A stretch of 59,421 nt of DNA from Candidatus Omnitrophota bacterium (lineage in GTDB: Bacteria > Hinthialibacterota > Hinthialibacteria > Hinthialibacterales > Hinthialibacteraceae): the NCBI GenBank assembly GCA_016934335.1, contig JAFGTC010000175.1:1-59421 (forward strand), read 5' to 3'. Positions 36,244 to 45,286 of this stretch are shown here, one piece after another. Positions within the stretch are counted from its first letter, which is position 1; every line of letters starts with the position of its first letter. Position numbers and translations under genes: made by a program. Below the pieces are notes generated by a model. The model was not told where the DNA came from. It did no database searches and worked only from the letters and a program-made list of their open reading frames with translations.

Positions 36244-37893
36244 TTACGCCGCCTGCATGGATTTTAAATCTTCTTCTACGCTGTGGATCGGCATGATGTT
36301 AAATTTTTCTACGAGCACATTCAGCACATTGGGCGAGACAAAAGCGGGCAGTTTGGGGCCGAGACGAATATTCTTCACGCCCAGATAGAGCAGCGCCAAC
36401 AAGACGCATACCGCCTTTTGTTCATACCACGAAATGACCAGATTCAGCGGCAGCGAGTTTATATCCGTCTCAAACGCATCGGCCAAAGCCTGCGCGACGC
36501 GAATCGCCGAGAACGAGTCATTGCACTGCCCCATATCCAGCAGACGCGGAATGCCGCCGATATCGCCCAACTCACAATTGACGACGCGGAATTTCCCGCA
36601 GCCCAGCGTCAATACGACCCAATCCTTTGGCATGGTCTCCGCCAGATCTGTGTAATAATTCCGGCCGGGCTCCGCCCCGTCGCACCCGCCGATCAGCACA
36701 AATCGCTTGATGGCGCCCTGCTTGACGGCGTCGATCACTTGATCGGCGATGCTCAAAACCGTGTGATGCCCGAATCCAACCGTATGAAATTTCTCCGGAC
36801 TGTCTTCTTGAAATCCCTCTGCGGCCAGCGCTGCCTCGATGACCGGCGTAAAATCGCGGTTTTTGATATGCGTCACGTCCGGCCAGGCGACCATGCCGCA
36901 TGTAAAAATGCGCGCTTTATAGGTTTCCTTCGGCTCCTGGATGCAATTCGTCGTCATCAGGATCGCGCCGGGAAAATCGTCGAATTCCTTGCGCTGCCGC
37001 ATCCAAGCGCCGCCGTAATGACCTGCAAGATGCTTATATTTCTTCAACTCGGGATAGGCGTGAGCGGGCAGCATCTCACCGTGCGTGTAAATTTGTATTC
37101 CTTTCCCTTCCGTCTGCTTGAGAAGTTCTTCCAAATCCTTGAGATCATGTCCGGAAACAGCGATGGCTTTGCCTTTTTTATATCCCATCAAGACAGGCGT
37201 CGGCGTCTGTGGCCCGTACGCTCCGGTGTTGGCTGAATCAAGCAATTCCAGCACGCGCACGCTGATCTCCCCGCAGCGCATGTTCATAGCGATCAATTCA
37301 TCTACAGTGACGTCGCTGCGGGTTAAGAAATGAAGCGCTTCATGCAGAAAAGCATAAACTGCTTCCTCCTCTTTACCCAAAATCTGCGCGTGATCGGCGT
37401 ACGCGGCGGCCCCCTTCAAACCGTAAGTCAGCAACTCCTGCAGACTGACGACATCCTCGCCTAACGCCTTCATCCGGTTCAGAATAGTCACCGCCCGGCC
37501 CTGCTCAATGAGGCCATTCAAATCCGGCGCAGGCGTCCAGGTTGACGGACCGTTGAATATCTCTGGCTCTTTCTCCGATTTTTGGCAGGCATCGAGATAA
37601 TTCCGCTTGGCCTTATCGCGCATCTTTACGGATTTAACCAGCAATTCCGCAACCCGCTCCGGATCGAAATTCACATTGGTGACCGTCGTGAAAAGCGCTT
37701 CCAGCGTAAAGACATCCACATCCCGGTCGCGCACACCCAGTTCGCCCGCGCGATGAGCATACATCGCCACGCCTTTCACCGCATGCACCAACAAATCCTG
37801 AAGGGCGGCGGTTTCTTCATCCTTCCCGCATACCCCGCGCTGTAACTGGCAGCCGGTTCCATATTGAGTCTGTTCGCATTGGTAACAAAACAT
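36244..37893 (-). CDS. hcp: Hybrid cluster protein (hydroxylamine/NO reductase)
   Basis: 549 residues, the usual length for this family. The N-terminal FeS ligands are Cys3, Cys6, Cys15 and Cys22 (FCYQCEQTQYGTGC...GVC). The hybrid-cluster motifs follow: IQIYTHGEMLPAH, GHYGGAWM, TTNCIQ, FTCGMVAWP, GGCDGAEPGRNYY, LTLGCGKFR and WYEQKAV. Hcp reduces hydroxylamine and nitric oxide and acts as a nitrosylase under anaerobic nitrosative stress in the cytoplasm. AAAAGGAG (37901-37908) is seven bases before the ATG. No hcr reductase gene is adjacent, so electrons come from elsewhere. A regulator site such as an FNR/HcpR palindrome was not found by eye in the upstream region. Presence of Hcp fits an anaerobic or microaerophilic life style. 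Confidence 0.97.
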   Translation of the reverse strand: MFCYQCEQTQYGTGCQLQRGVCGKDEETAALQDLLVHAVKGVAMYAHRAGELGVRDRDVDVFTLEALFTTVTNVNFDPERVAELLVKSVKMRDKAKRNYLDACQKSEKEPEIFNGPSTWTPAPDLNGLIEQGRAVTILNRMKALGEDVVSLQELLTYGLKGAAAYADHAQILGKEEEAVYAFLHEALHFLTRSDVTVDELIAMNMRCGEISVRVLELLDSANTGAYGPQTPTPVLMGYKKGKAIAVSGHDLKDLEELLKQTEGKGIQIYTHGEMLPAHAYPELKKYKHLAGHYGGAWMRQRKEFDDFPGAILMTTNCIQEPKETYKARIFTCGMVAWPDVTHIKNRDFTPVIEAALAAEGFQEDSPEKFHTVGFGHHTVLSIADQVIDAVKQGAIKRFVLIGGCDGAEPGRNYYTDLAETMPKDWVVLTLGCGKFRVVNCELGDIGGIPRLLDMGQCNDSFSAIRVAQALADAFETDINSLPLNLVISWYEQKAVCVLLALLYLGVKNIRLGPKLPAFVSPNVLNVLVEKFNIMPIHSVEEDLKSMQAA

Positions 37894-37908
37894 TGTGATG
37901 CTCCTTTT

Positions 37909-38365
37909 CCATTTTTCGTTTCAATATTTCAATCGTTTATTTCGGTTCAGCGAGTCTCCAGCGAGTTCACAGCCTGAACAATCTCACAGGCGCCATGATT
38001 TTAAAGGAGGCTTTCCCGCCCCCGCAATCTCATATTCTGGTATTACTTTACTTGTTTAATCGCCCCCTGTCAACTCTTTTATCCAATAGAAGATCTTTTT
38101 TTGACTTTCTTACTCGTTTCCTCTTGCAGAAACCACAGCGCAATACGGCTTCAATGATTATAAAAAAAATCCCGAATTTGTCTTCTCGATAAACTACAGG
38201 GGTAGATGCTACGCCCGGCCGGGTAATACTATAGATCATGTCTTTATATGATTTATATAGTCATTATATCCATTATCTAAAAAATATAAACTATTAGTTT
38301 TATTCCCCGTTGATTGCATCTAGTTACAGCATGTTTCGAAATCAGCATTTCCATCCTCCTTATAT
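37909..38365. other. AT-rich intergenic region upstream of hcp
   Basis: About 460 bp, sharply AT-rich from 38030 onwards. It should contain the hcp promoter. I see no convincing gene, and short frames here lack ribosome binding sites. Confidence 0.4.
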
Positions 38366-38743
38366 TTATTCATCTATACCAATGCCCCATTCCTTTAAAT
38401 GCGCATCAGTTTCTGTCTCTATAAACGCAATTATTTTCCCAAAGAAAACCTCGATAAATTCTTTTTCAAAAGCTGATTGCGCGTCTTCATTTAACTTTTT
38501 GCACAGATCATTAAAGATATCGTATAGTTTATATATTTTTCCAACACACTTTCCTTCTATTTCTTTACGCCCTTCTACATATATTTTGTAATAGATTCTT
38601 AAAATCCCATTGAGCAACTTATCTCTTGCAAGTCCACAATCCTTAGGAGTTCTTTCCAATAAAGCATACGATTCTTTTAATATTACTTTTGTGCATCTAC
38701 TAGATTTCGATAGATCAAGTTTTCCAATTGCACCTATCAACAA
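38366..38743 (-). CDS. Small AT-rich hypothetical protein, possibly 5'-truncated
   Basis: A 125-residue frame from a TTG. The reading frame stays open about 16 codons further upstream to a TGA near 38790 without any ATG, so the gene may be truncated. The product is soluble, helical and charged (KEIEGKCVGKIYKLYDIFNDLCKKLNEDAQSAFEKEF...). It uses many AGA, ATA and AAA codons, unlike the surrounding genes, which points to foreign origin. I do not recognise the family. Its position next to a tRNA gene in an AT-rich block supports an island remnant. The call rests on protein-like composition over 140 codons; no clear ribosome binding site was found. Confidence 0.45.
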   Translation of the reverse strand: MLIGAIGKLDLSKSSRCTKVILKESYALLERTPKDCGLARDKLLNGILRIYYKIYVEGRKEIEGKCVGKIYKLYDIFNDLCKKLNEDAQSAFEKEFIEVFFGKIIAFIETETDAHLKEWGIGIDE

Positions 38744-39065
38744 TTTTTTATTGTCTCTAATCAGCCCGACTTTTTTACACCAAAAACTTCATGAGGCAGA
38801 AACAATATGGAAAATAATCTGATTTTTACTCCACGCTCTGATATTACTAACTGTGGGGGGATGTTGTCGTATCAAGCAAGACAAATATTTGTTCGCTTGG
38901 TTTATTCAGATAGGATTTGTTTTCTGCGTCGGTACTTTTTACGGTACAGCGGTGTATTCGATTGTATATCGGAAAAGAAAATAGATTTTTATCGGGTGGT
39001 TACTTCACAGTTACTTCAAGTAAAATGGAAAAGGCATTTGTATCGTAAGTACTTGATATCATTTA
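38744..39065. other. AT-rich intergenic stretch next to tRNA-Thr
   Basis: About 320 bp without a supportable gene. A plus-strand frame (38807-39100) runs antisense into the tRNA, ending in the tRNA-derived string ARGLEPPTG, and is spurious. Confidence 0.5.
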
Positions 39066-39138
39066 AGCTGGCGAGGGGACTCGAACCTCCGACCGGCTGA
39101 TTACAAATCAGCTGCTCTACCAACTGAGCTACGCCAGC
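39066..39138 (-). tRNA. tRNA-Thr, anticodon UGU
   Basis: The minus strand folds as a complete cloverleaf: acceptor GCTGGCG/CGCCAGC with discriminator U, D-arm with AGCTCAGTTGGTAGAGC, anticodon stem GCTGA/TCAGC with loop TTTGTAA (anticodon TGT), and T-arm GGTTCGAGTCC. CCA is not encoded. Confidence 0.96.
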
Positions 39139-39241
39139 ATCTTTTTTTTGTATTTTATCGGGCTTTTGCTATCAAACAAGCCTGTCGAAGAGAGATTTTT
39201 CAGAATCAACGTTCTGGTCTCAGGCGCCCTTATCTCAGGCG

Positions 39242-40369
39242 CTATTCGCGATAGAACCGGTTAAATTCTTCAACGTTGCGGCTTTCCGACAAGAGGATGT
39301 CGTTCAGACTTTGGATTGTCGGCTGATCAGGATTTTTTACAAAAACCAAACACTCACGATTCACTCTTGAATACCAAAAAAGACGCTCTCGAACGTAAGC
39401 CGGCAGACTATCGGGAAGCGCGACGGTTTCGAATGCAATTTTGCGATCTATATAATAATAGCGTATCGCATCTACATTCAATTTATCATCGCCTCTCGTT
39501 GTCATCGGCTTGGGTACGCCATAAATCAGAAAATCAAGATCTTCGAGACGCTCTTTCATCGACACGACATTCAATCCGACTCTCTCAGAAGCGCGGATCA
39601 AGAGAAGAGCCTGATCCCCCCAGCTGCTGAGAGGCATTTTTTGGATGAATGAATTCATTGAAGCGATTTGTTCGTCCGTCCAATGAGAAGAATTGATAAA
39701 TTCCATCATATCGGACTCCATTTGTACTCCCACCCATGAATTCAAGCCTTCGCTATTGTGGGCGGCGACCGATTCAAACGTGAGCAAGCCCTGGCGAAAG
39801 TCGCCCAGTTTTCGCCAGCCTTGGGTTGATTTCAACATGCTGATAAATATTTTCGTATCTCGCTTCCACCATAATCCCGGATGTTGGATGTGATACGTAT
39901 TGTAAGCGTCGAGCGCTTTTTGGAGATGATTCGACGCTTCTTCAATCCGATTTTCTTCCAGAGCGGCAAATCCCTGATCAACGGAATGAAGGATCAAGAG
40001 TACTTTTGGATTGCTACGGAAGATCACGGCGATGCTGGCAATGATCAACACGATAGGAATCAGAAGGAATAGACCGCGAATAAGATTTTTGTGAAAATTT
40101 TGGCTTTGTGCAATCCTGTATTGGATTTGGGAGATTGTTCTTGTTTTTTCTTTCCGACGACGACGCAGAAGCGGTTTTCGAACCGCCGAAGCAGACGCCG
40201 AAGATTCGCCGGCTTGATTCTCTTTGGGATTACTTTTTCCTGCCGGCTTTCGGGGCGCTGATTTCCGGCTTGAATTATTTTTAGAGGAAGGAATGTGAAT
40301 TTGGTCTTCATCGAGATTTTTGTCATCGGACGGATTGGGAGAGGAGGAGCGAGAATTTTTATTAGTCAT
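39242..40369 (-). CDS. Single-pass membrane protein of unknown function with TPR-like periplasmic region
   Basis: 375 residues if started at the ATG at 40369; ATGs at 40408 and 40435 are alternatives, and no strong ribosome binding site decides. The first 85 residues are polar, rich in Ser, Lys, Arg and Pro, ending in a basic patch (RKPLLRRRRKEKTR). One membrane helix follows (FLLIPIVLIIASIAVIF), then about 260 residues outside. Just after the helix, SVDQGFAALEENRIEEASNHLQKALDAYNTY looks like a TPR or other helical hairpin. No enzymatic motif is seen. I do not recognise the family. It is divergent from the sigma-54 regulator gene, which may be a coincidence of layout. Confidence 0.75.
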   Translation of the reverse strand: MTNKNSRSSSPNPSDDKNLDEDQIHIPSSKNNSSRKSAPRKPAGKSNPKENQAGESSASASAVRKPLLRRRRKEKTRTISQIQYRIAQSQNFHKNLIRGLFLLIPIVLIIASIAVIFRSNPKVLLILHSVDQGFAALEENRIEEASNHLQKALDAYNTYHIQHPGLWWKRDTKIFISMLKSTQGWRKLGDFRQGLLTFESVAAHNSEGLNSWVGVQMESDMMEFINSSHWTDEQIASMNSFIQKMPLSSWGDQALLLIRASERVGLNVVSMKERLEDLDFLIYGVPKPMTTRGDDKLNVDAIRYYYIDRKIAFETVALPDSLPAYVRERLFWYSRVNRECLVFVKNPDQPTIQSLNDILLSESRNVEEFNRFYRE

Positions 40370-40635
40370 CGTTTTTCCGATAGCAAAAACTTTATCCGTT
40401 GGATCCATGCATTCTTGTGCTTCTAAGAAAATCATTTTAGCCTATTTTCCGCCGAAGGTGGAGCATAAAAACAATCATAAAAAGATTCAAGGCATTATCA
40501 ATTCGTCGAGGATGCCTCCTAACAGGAAAAATTTGAATCATCACTATTGCATTGTATTTTATTCAAAGCTCTTTTATCATTTCTCAAGGAAAAAAAATCG
40601 GGGCTTATCATGCGAAAGAGTGGGCGTTTGTTTCT

Positions 40636-42057
40636 ATGAAACCATGCTTTTTAGTCATTGATGATGACGAAGTAACCCGTTTGCTGGTGGAAAGCCATCT
40701 TCAAGATCTGGGTTTCAACGTCCGGGTCGGGAGTACGGCGACTGATTTGCGAGAAGCGATTCATCAAGGCGAATATTACGCCGTTTTCCTGGATATTTAT
40801 CTGCCGGACGGCAACGGGATCGAATTGATCCATGAAATCCAACAAGCGCTGCCCAACATTCCCGTCATCATGATTACTGGCGACGGCCGGATCGAGACTG
40901 TCGTAGAGGCCATGCAGGCCGGCGCCGCCGACTATTGTCCGAAGCCGCTCGAACTGCCGCGTTTGAAGATTACCGCCAAGAACGCAGTAGAGCGTTACAA
41001 TTTACAAAAAACCGTCACAACTTTAGAGCGTGCGAACCGTTCTCAATTGGGGGAATTGATGGGCGCAAGCGCTCCCATGCAGTTGGTTTATCATATTATC
41101 GAAACAGCGGCGCCCACGAAGGCGCCGGTTTTGATCACCGGAGAGAGCGGCTGTGGTAAAGAGTTGGCCGCGCGGGCGATCCATCGATTATCTCCTCGCA
41201 GCGAGCGAGAATTGGTGGATGTCAATTGTGCGGCGATCCCCAAGGATTTATTGGAGAGCGAATTGTTCGGCCATGAAAAGTCTGCATTCACCGGTGCGAT
41301 GAAGCGTTCTTTCGGCCGATGCGAGCGGGCTCATCAATCGACGTTGTTTTTGGACGAGATTGGTGAAATGAATTATAATCTGCAAGCTAAAATGCTCCGG
41401 TTTTTACAGGAGTATGCTTTTTACCGGGTGGGAGGACAGGAGAAAATTGTCGTGGATGTCCGAGTCATTTCCGCCACCAACCGAAATCCGCTGGAAGCGA
41501 TCGGAGAGGGGCGGCTGCGCGAAGATTTATACTATCGGCTTAATGTAGTCAACATCCACCTTCCTCCTTTGCGCGAACGTACAGACGACATCCCCCTTCT
41601 CGCAGATTACTTTATGGACAAATATTCCAGGGAGCATGGGAAGAAGTTTCGAAGCATCCATCCAGAGGCGCTGACCGTTATGGAGTCTTATTCGTGGCCG
41701 GGCAATGTTCGGGAATTGGAGAATTGCATACAACAAGTGATCGTTCTGTATGAGGGGCAGTCGATCGAAGTCCATATGCTGCCGGAGCCGATGCGCTCCA
41801 TGAATCGAGATGCACCCATGACGAAGCCTGTGGTTCCACCGCCTGCGGCTCCGCCGGTGGAAATTCCCATCGAAATGGATTCGATTTTAACAGATCGAAT
41901 CATTCCCTTGAACGAGTTGGAGAAAAAAGCCATTGACCAGGCCCTGGCGTTGACGCATGGAAATGTCGGGCAGGCGGCTGTCGGTCTGCAAATGAGCCAA
42001 GCCACTCTCTATCGCAAAGTGCGAGAATACGGCTTGAACATTAAAGAGTATAAGTAA
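40636..42057 (+). CDS. Sigma-54-dependent response regulator (NtrC family), orphan
   Basis: 473 residues. A receiver domain (1-120) has the acidic pocket DDDE at 9-12, phosphoacceptor Asp53 (FLDIYLPDG) and Lys103. The AAA+ domain (about 140-375) has Walker A GESGCGKE (169-176), the sigma-54 loop as SAFTGA (216-221, normally GAFTGA) and Walker B LFLDEIGEM (237 on). A Pro-rich linker (about 392-415) precedes a Fis-type HTH near the C-terminus (NVGQAAVGLQMSQATLYRKVREYG). It would activate sigma-54 promoters on phosphorylation. No sensor kinase gene is adjacent. ATG 40636 is preferred to the frame's first codon at 40552 since MKPCFLVIDDD is the natural start of a receiver domain. Confidence 0.93.
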   Translation: MKPCFLVIDDDEVTRLLVESHLQDLGFNVRVGSTATDLREAIHQGEYYAVFLDIYLPDGNGIELIHEIQQALPNIPVIMITGDGRIETVVEAMQAGAADYCPKPLELPRLKITAKNAVERYNLQKTVTTLERANRSQLGELMGASAPMQLVYHIIETAAPTKAPVLITGESGCGKELAARAIHRLSPRSERELVDVNCAAIPKDLLESELFGHEKSAFTGAMKRSFGRCERAHQSTLFLDEIGEMNYNLQAKMLRFLQEYAFYRVGGQEKIVVDVRVISATNRNPLEAIGEGRLREDLYYRLNVVNIHLPPLRERTDDIPLLADYFMDKYSREHGKKFRSIHPEALTVMESYSWPGNVRELENCIQQVIVLYEGQSIEVHMLPEPMRSMNRDAPMTKPVVPPPAAPPVEIPIEMDSILTDRIIPLNELEKKAIDQALALTHGNVGQAAVGLQMSQATLYRKVREYGLNIKEYK

Positions 42058-42067
42058 TTTGGCTGCG

Positions 42068-42083
42068 GTGAATTCGAATTCAC
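42068..42083. repeat. Perfect 16-bp palindrome between the regulator and malQ
   Basis: GTGAATTC followed directly by GAATTCAC, 11 bp after the regulator stop and 51 bp before malQ. It could be an operator for a dimeric regulator or a weak hairpin; the T-rich stretch after it is not a clean U-run. Confidence 0.5.
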
Positions 42084-42133
42084 TGTTTGATTTATCTTAT
42101 AGGAATGGATCTTTTTAGATTGAAGGTGAATGC

Positions 42134-43663
42134 ATGATGGTATTTCCTCGTTCGAGCGGAATCTTGTTGCACCCGAGCTCTTTTCCCGGGCGGTACGGCA
42201 TTGGTGAACTAAACTCGGAAGCCTATCGATTCGTCGATTTCCTGGTGGAATCCGATCAGCGATATTGGCAAGTACTGCCTTTGGGGCCGACCGGATACGG
42301 CGATTCGCCGTATCAATGTTTTTCGGCGTTTGCGGGGAATCCACTTTTGATCAGTTTGGACAAACTGGAAGAGGAAGGACTATTATCCGCCGTCGATTTT
42401 AACGATGCGCCTTCTTTCTCCGTTCATCGAGTTGATTATGGTCGAGTGATCGAATACAAACTGCGACTGCTGAATACGGCGTGGGAGCGGCTGCAATCGA
42501 ACCGGACATCCGCATTGTGGGATGAATTTCACCGCTTTTGCGACGAGAACAATTGGTGGCTGCATGATTACGCTTTATTTATGGCCGTCAAGCACGCACA
42601 CAAAGGAGCGGTTTGGACGCAGTGGGATGAAGAGATTGCGCTTCGAAAGCCGAAAGCGCTGGAATATTGGAATAAAAAAGTGGGACATGAAGTCGGAGCT
42701 CAGAAATTTTGGCAGTTTCTGTTTTTCCGGCAATGGTGGGCCGTTAAAACCTACTGTTATGAGAAAGATATCAAAATCATCGGAGATATTCCCATTTATG
42801 TAGCACATGACAGTGCGGATGTATGGTCCCGCCCCGACTTGTTCCGTTTGGATGAGAAGGGGAATCCAACGGTGGTCGCGGGAGTCCCGCCGGATTATTT
42901 CAGTAAAACAGGTCAGTTATGGGGGAATCCCATCTATCGATGGGATCAGATGCTGCGCAACGGATTTCAATGGTGGATCGATCGATTCCGCCAGATGCTG
43001 ACGTGTGTGGATATTGTACGATTGGATCATTTTCGAGGATTTGAAGCATATTGGGAGGTCCCCGCCTCCGAAGATACGGCCGTCCACGGTCAATGGGTCA
43101 AAGGCCCCGGGGCAGCTCTTTTTGAAACGCTGCAATATACCTTGGGCGAATTGCCGATTATCGCCGAGAACCTGGGCGTGATCACGGAAGATGTGGAGGA
43201 ATTGCGCCATCGTTTCGAGTTTCCCGGCATGTCCATCCTGCAATTCGCGTTCGGCTCGGATGCGGACTGCATTGATCTGCCTCATAACTACTCGCATAAT
43301 CTCGTCGCGTACAGCGGGACTCATGACAACGACACGACAGTCGGTTGGTGGGAGGGATCCGGTGAAGGAAGCACCCGCACACCGCAGCAAGTAAAGAAGG
43401 AAAAAGACTATGTAAAGCAGTATTTGCGTACGGATGGGAAGGAGATCCACTGGACGTTTATACAAACCTTGATGGCGTCCGTCGCCGATACCGTCATTTT
43501 TCCCTTGCAGGACGTTTTGGGATTGGGTGCGGAGGCGAGGATGAACCGTCCCGGACAATCTACAGGCAATTGGCAATGGCGCTATAAAGAAGGGCAATTG
43601 ACTGATTCAATTTCCAATAAATTATGCGAGTTATGCGAAATCTATGGACGCGCATCCAAGTAG
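42134..43663 (+). CDS. malQ: 4-alpha-glucanotransferase (amylomaltase/disproportionating enzyme)
   Basis: 509 residues, GH77. It starts with the family's RSSGILLHPSSFPGRYGIGEL motif. Catalytic residues are Asp298 (VRLDHFRGFEAYW), Glu345 (IIAENLGVITEDV) and Asp398 (YSGTHDNDTTVGWW). The enzyme transfers alpha-1,4-glucan segments between maltodextrins in the cytoplasm, used in glycogen and maltodextrin metabolism. GAAGGTGA lies six bases before the ATG at 42134 (a second ATG follows directly). It is 76 bp downstream of the sigma-54 regulator on the same strand and 138 bp upstream of a sugar isomerase. No glycogen synthase, phosphorylase or mal transporter is in the window. Confidence 0.96.
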   Translation: MMVFPRSSGILLHPSSFPGRYGIGELNSEAYRFVDFLVESDQRYWQVLPLGPTGYGDSPYQCFSAFAGNPLLISLDKLEEEGLLSAVDFNDAPSFSVHRVDYGRVIEYKLRLLNTAWERLQSNRTSALWDEFHRFCDENNWWLHDYALFMAVKHAHKGAVWTQWDEEIALRKPKALEYWNKKVGHEVGAQKFWQFLFFRQWWAVKTYCYEKDIKIIGDIPIYVAHDSADVWSRPDLFRLDEKGNPTVVAGVPPDYFSKTGQLWGNPIYRWDQMLRNGFQWWIDRFRQMLTCVDIVRLDHFRGFEAYWEVPASEDTAVHGQWVKGPGAALFETLQYTLGELPIIAENLGVITEDVEELRHRFEFPGMSILQFAFGSDADCIDLPHNYSHNLVAYSGTHDNDTTVGWWEGSGEGSTRTPQQVKKEKDYVKQYLRTDGKEIHWTFIQTLMASVADTVIFPLQDVLGLGAEARMNRPGQSTGNWQWRYKEGQLTDSISNKLCELCEIYGRASK

Positions 43664-43801
43664 AGACGCCTTGAAAAGCAGAATTATTCGTTAATTTGAA
43701 TATAGCGGCATAGGTTCTTTTGCGCGCGAGCGTTCTCCCCTGCCGATTGCATGCGTTTCTCTGTAGAATTGATTCATCACAACCAACAAATGGAAACCTT
43801 G

Positions 43802-44626
43802 ATGATGGAGCGGATACAACTTGTCTGTCACGCAGATGCATGGGATATGGACGACTGGCCCCATGCTCTCGACGCCGCCGCGAATGCAGGATATTTCGGC
43901 GTTGAGGGATTTGAGAACCTTTATCACGATTACTTCAATCGAGTGGAGGCGGGAAAACTTATTCTGACCCAGCGGCGTTTGCAGTTGACGGCGCTTTCCG
44001 GACGCGGCGATCTCGTCTTTCCCGATAGCAGGGATGAAATCATTGAGGAATGCCTTCGCATCGCCGAATTTCTTCAGCGTCTGGGCGCAGAGCATTTGGT
44101 GCTGGAGACCGGTTCGCGAATCGTTGTCGAAAATATCCGGCATGACTTCCGTGTTGCGGCGGAAACGTTGAATGAATTGGGAAAGCGATGCAAAGATTTC
44201 AATGTCAACCTTTGCATCCAACCTCGCGTCGGCGATCGAATCCAACAGGAAGAAGAAATCGACCGCATTTTGAATGAAGTCGATGAGAGAGAAGTTTTTC
44301 TTTGTCCAAACACGGGCCAATTATTGCGCGCCGAGATGAATCCCACTGAAATTCTGAAAATATACGGTTCGTGCATCAAGCATATCCACTTGAGCGACAT
44401 CCCCATGCCTCCTTTGCCGGATTCGCCCGAGGCGGATCGCCGGACATTTTGTCCGCCCGGTCAAGGAATCGTCGAGTTTGAGGGAGTCATCGATGCGCTG
44501 CAGTCTATCCGATACGAAGGATGCGCGACCGTGCGATTCGATCCCGGGGAATATGATTCAAGCCAAGAAATCATTCAAGCGAAGCGCTATTTAGAAAAAT
44601 TATTCGATGGGAGGAAGGAAACGTGA
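43802..44626 (+). CDS. Sugar phosphate isomerase/epimerase-like TIM-barrel protein
   Basis: 274 residues from an ATG at 43802; ATGs at 43751 and 43790 are in frame, but the family-like start is MERIQLVCHADAWDMDDWPHAL. The sequence has the xylose-isomerase-like/AP-endonuclease-2 barrel pattern: AANAGYFGVEGFENL, LGAEHLVLETGSRI, NVNLCIQPRVGDRI, VFLCPNTGQLLRA, IKHIHLSDI and GQGIVEFEGVIDAL. Members isomerise or epimerise sugars and inositol derivatives with a divalent metal. Some usual metal ligands look altered: CPNTGQ stands where CxDTGH is common, so activity may differ. Its TGA overlaps the GTG start of purN by four bases (GTGA), implying translational coupling to a purine gene that I would not predict from function. 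Confidence 0.78.
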   Translation: MMERIQLVCHADAWDMDDWPHALDAAANAGYFGVEGFENLYHDYFNRVEAGKLILTQRRLQLTALSGRGDLVFPDSRDEIIEECLRIAEFLQRLGAEHLVLETGSRIVVENIRHDFRVAAETLNELGKRCKDFNVNLCIQPRVGDRIQQEEEIDRILNEVDEREVFLCPNTGQLLRAEMNPTEILKIYGSCIKHIHLSDIPMPPLPDSPEADRRTFCPPGQGIVEFEGVIDALQSIRYEGCATVRFDPGEYDSSQEIIQAKRYLEKLFDGRKET

Positions 44627-45261
44627 CCGCATCCAAACCTTGCCGAACAGTTGTGCTATTGTCGGGAAGCGGAACGACTTTGCAAAACTTGATCGATCGG
44701 ATGGAGCGATCTGAACTGCCCATTGAAATCGTTCGAGTAATCAGCAGCCGCCAAGACGCTTACGGAATCGAGCGAGCGCGGCGGCATGGCATTCCAACCC
44801 AAGTCATCGCGCGAAAAGATTTTGAAACATGGGAGACATTCAACAAGGCGTTGAGTCAAGCCGTCGATGCGGAAGATCCGGACTTGATCTGTTTTGCGGG
44901 TTTCATGTCGCTTTTTCGCCCTGATAAGAAATATTATGGGCGGATTATGAATATCCATCCCGCACTTATCCCCGCCTTTTGCGGCAAAGGGATGTTTGGA
45001 CATCACGTCCACGAAGCCGTGCTTGAAGCCGGCGTAAAAATAACCGGCTGCACCGTTCATTTCGTCGATGAGAATTATGACACGGGTCCGATCATCCTCC
45101 AGAAAGCCGTCGAAGTTTACGACGACGATACGCCCGACTCCCTGGCTGACCGAGTGCAGGCGACGGAGAGAGAAGCCTATCCAGAGGCGATTCGTTTGTT
45201 TGCCGAAGGCCGCTTGCATCTTGACGGACGCCGCGTAAAAATCATCGCCCCAACTTGCTAA
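44623..45261 (+). CDS. purN: Phosphoribosylglycinamide formyltransferase (GART)
   Basis: 212 residues from GTG at 44623. PurN uses 10-formyl-THF to formylate GAR in purine biosynthesis. The motifs are VLLSGSGTTLQNLID (phosphate loop), NIHPALIPAF with Asn110 and His112, GKGMFGHHVHEAVL, TGCTVHFVDENYDTGPI with Asp153, and the C-terminal REAYPEAIRLFAEGR helix. All catalytic residues (Asn, His, Asp) are present. It overlaps the upstream isomerase-like gene by four bases. purM and purH, its frequent partners, are not in the window. Confidence 0.95.
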   Translation: MTASKPCRTVVLLSGSGTTLQNLIDRMERSELPIEIVRVISSRQDAYGIERARRHGIPTQVIARKDFETWETFNKALSQAVDAEDPDLICFAGFMSLFRPDKKYYGRIMNIHPALIPAFCGKGMFGHHVHEAVLEAGVKITGCTVHFVDENYDTGPIILQKAVEVYDDDTPDSLADRVQATEREAYPEAIRLFAEGRLHLDGRRVKIIAPTC

Positions 45262-45286
45262 ACGCATTTCATTTACTAAGAAACGC

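Noticed and set aside
36283..37236. Long plus-strand frame (317 codons) antisense to hcp
   Set aside because: Hcp has all cluster motifs in the opposite strand; the antisense product has no domain or start signal.
38807..39100. 97-codon plus-strand frame running into the tRNA-Thr gene
   Set aside because: Its C-terminus, ARGLEPPTG, is the classic translation of a tRNA's antisense strand.
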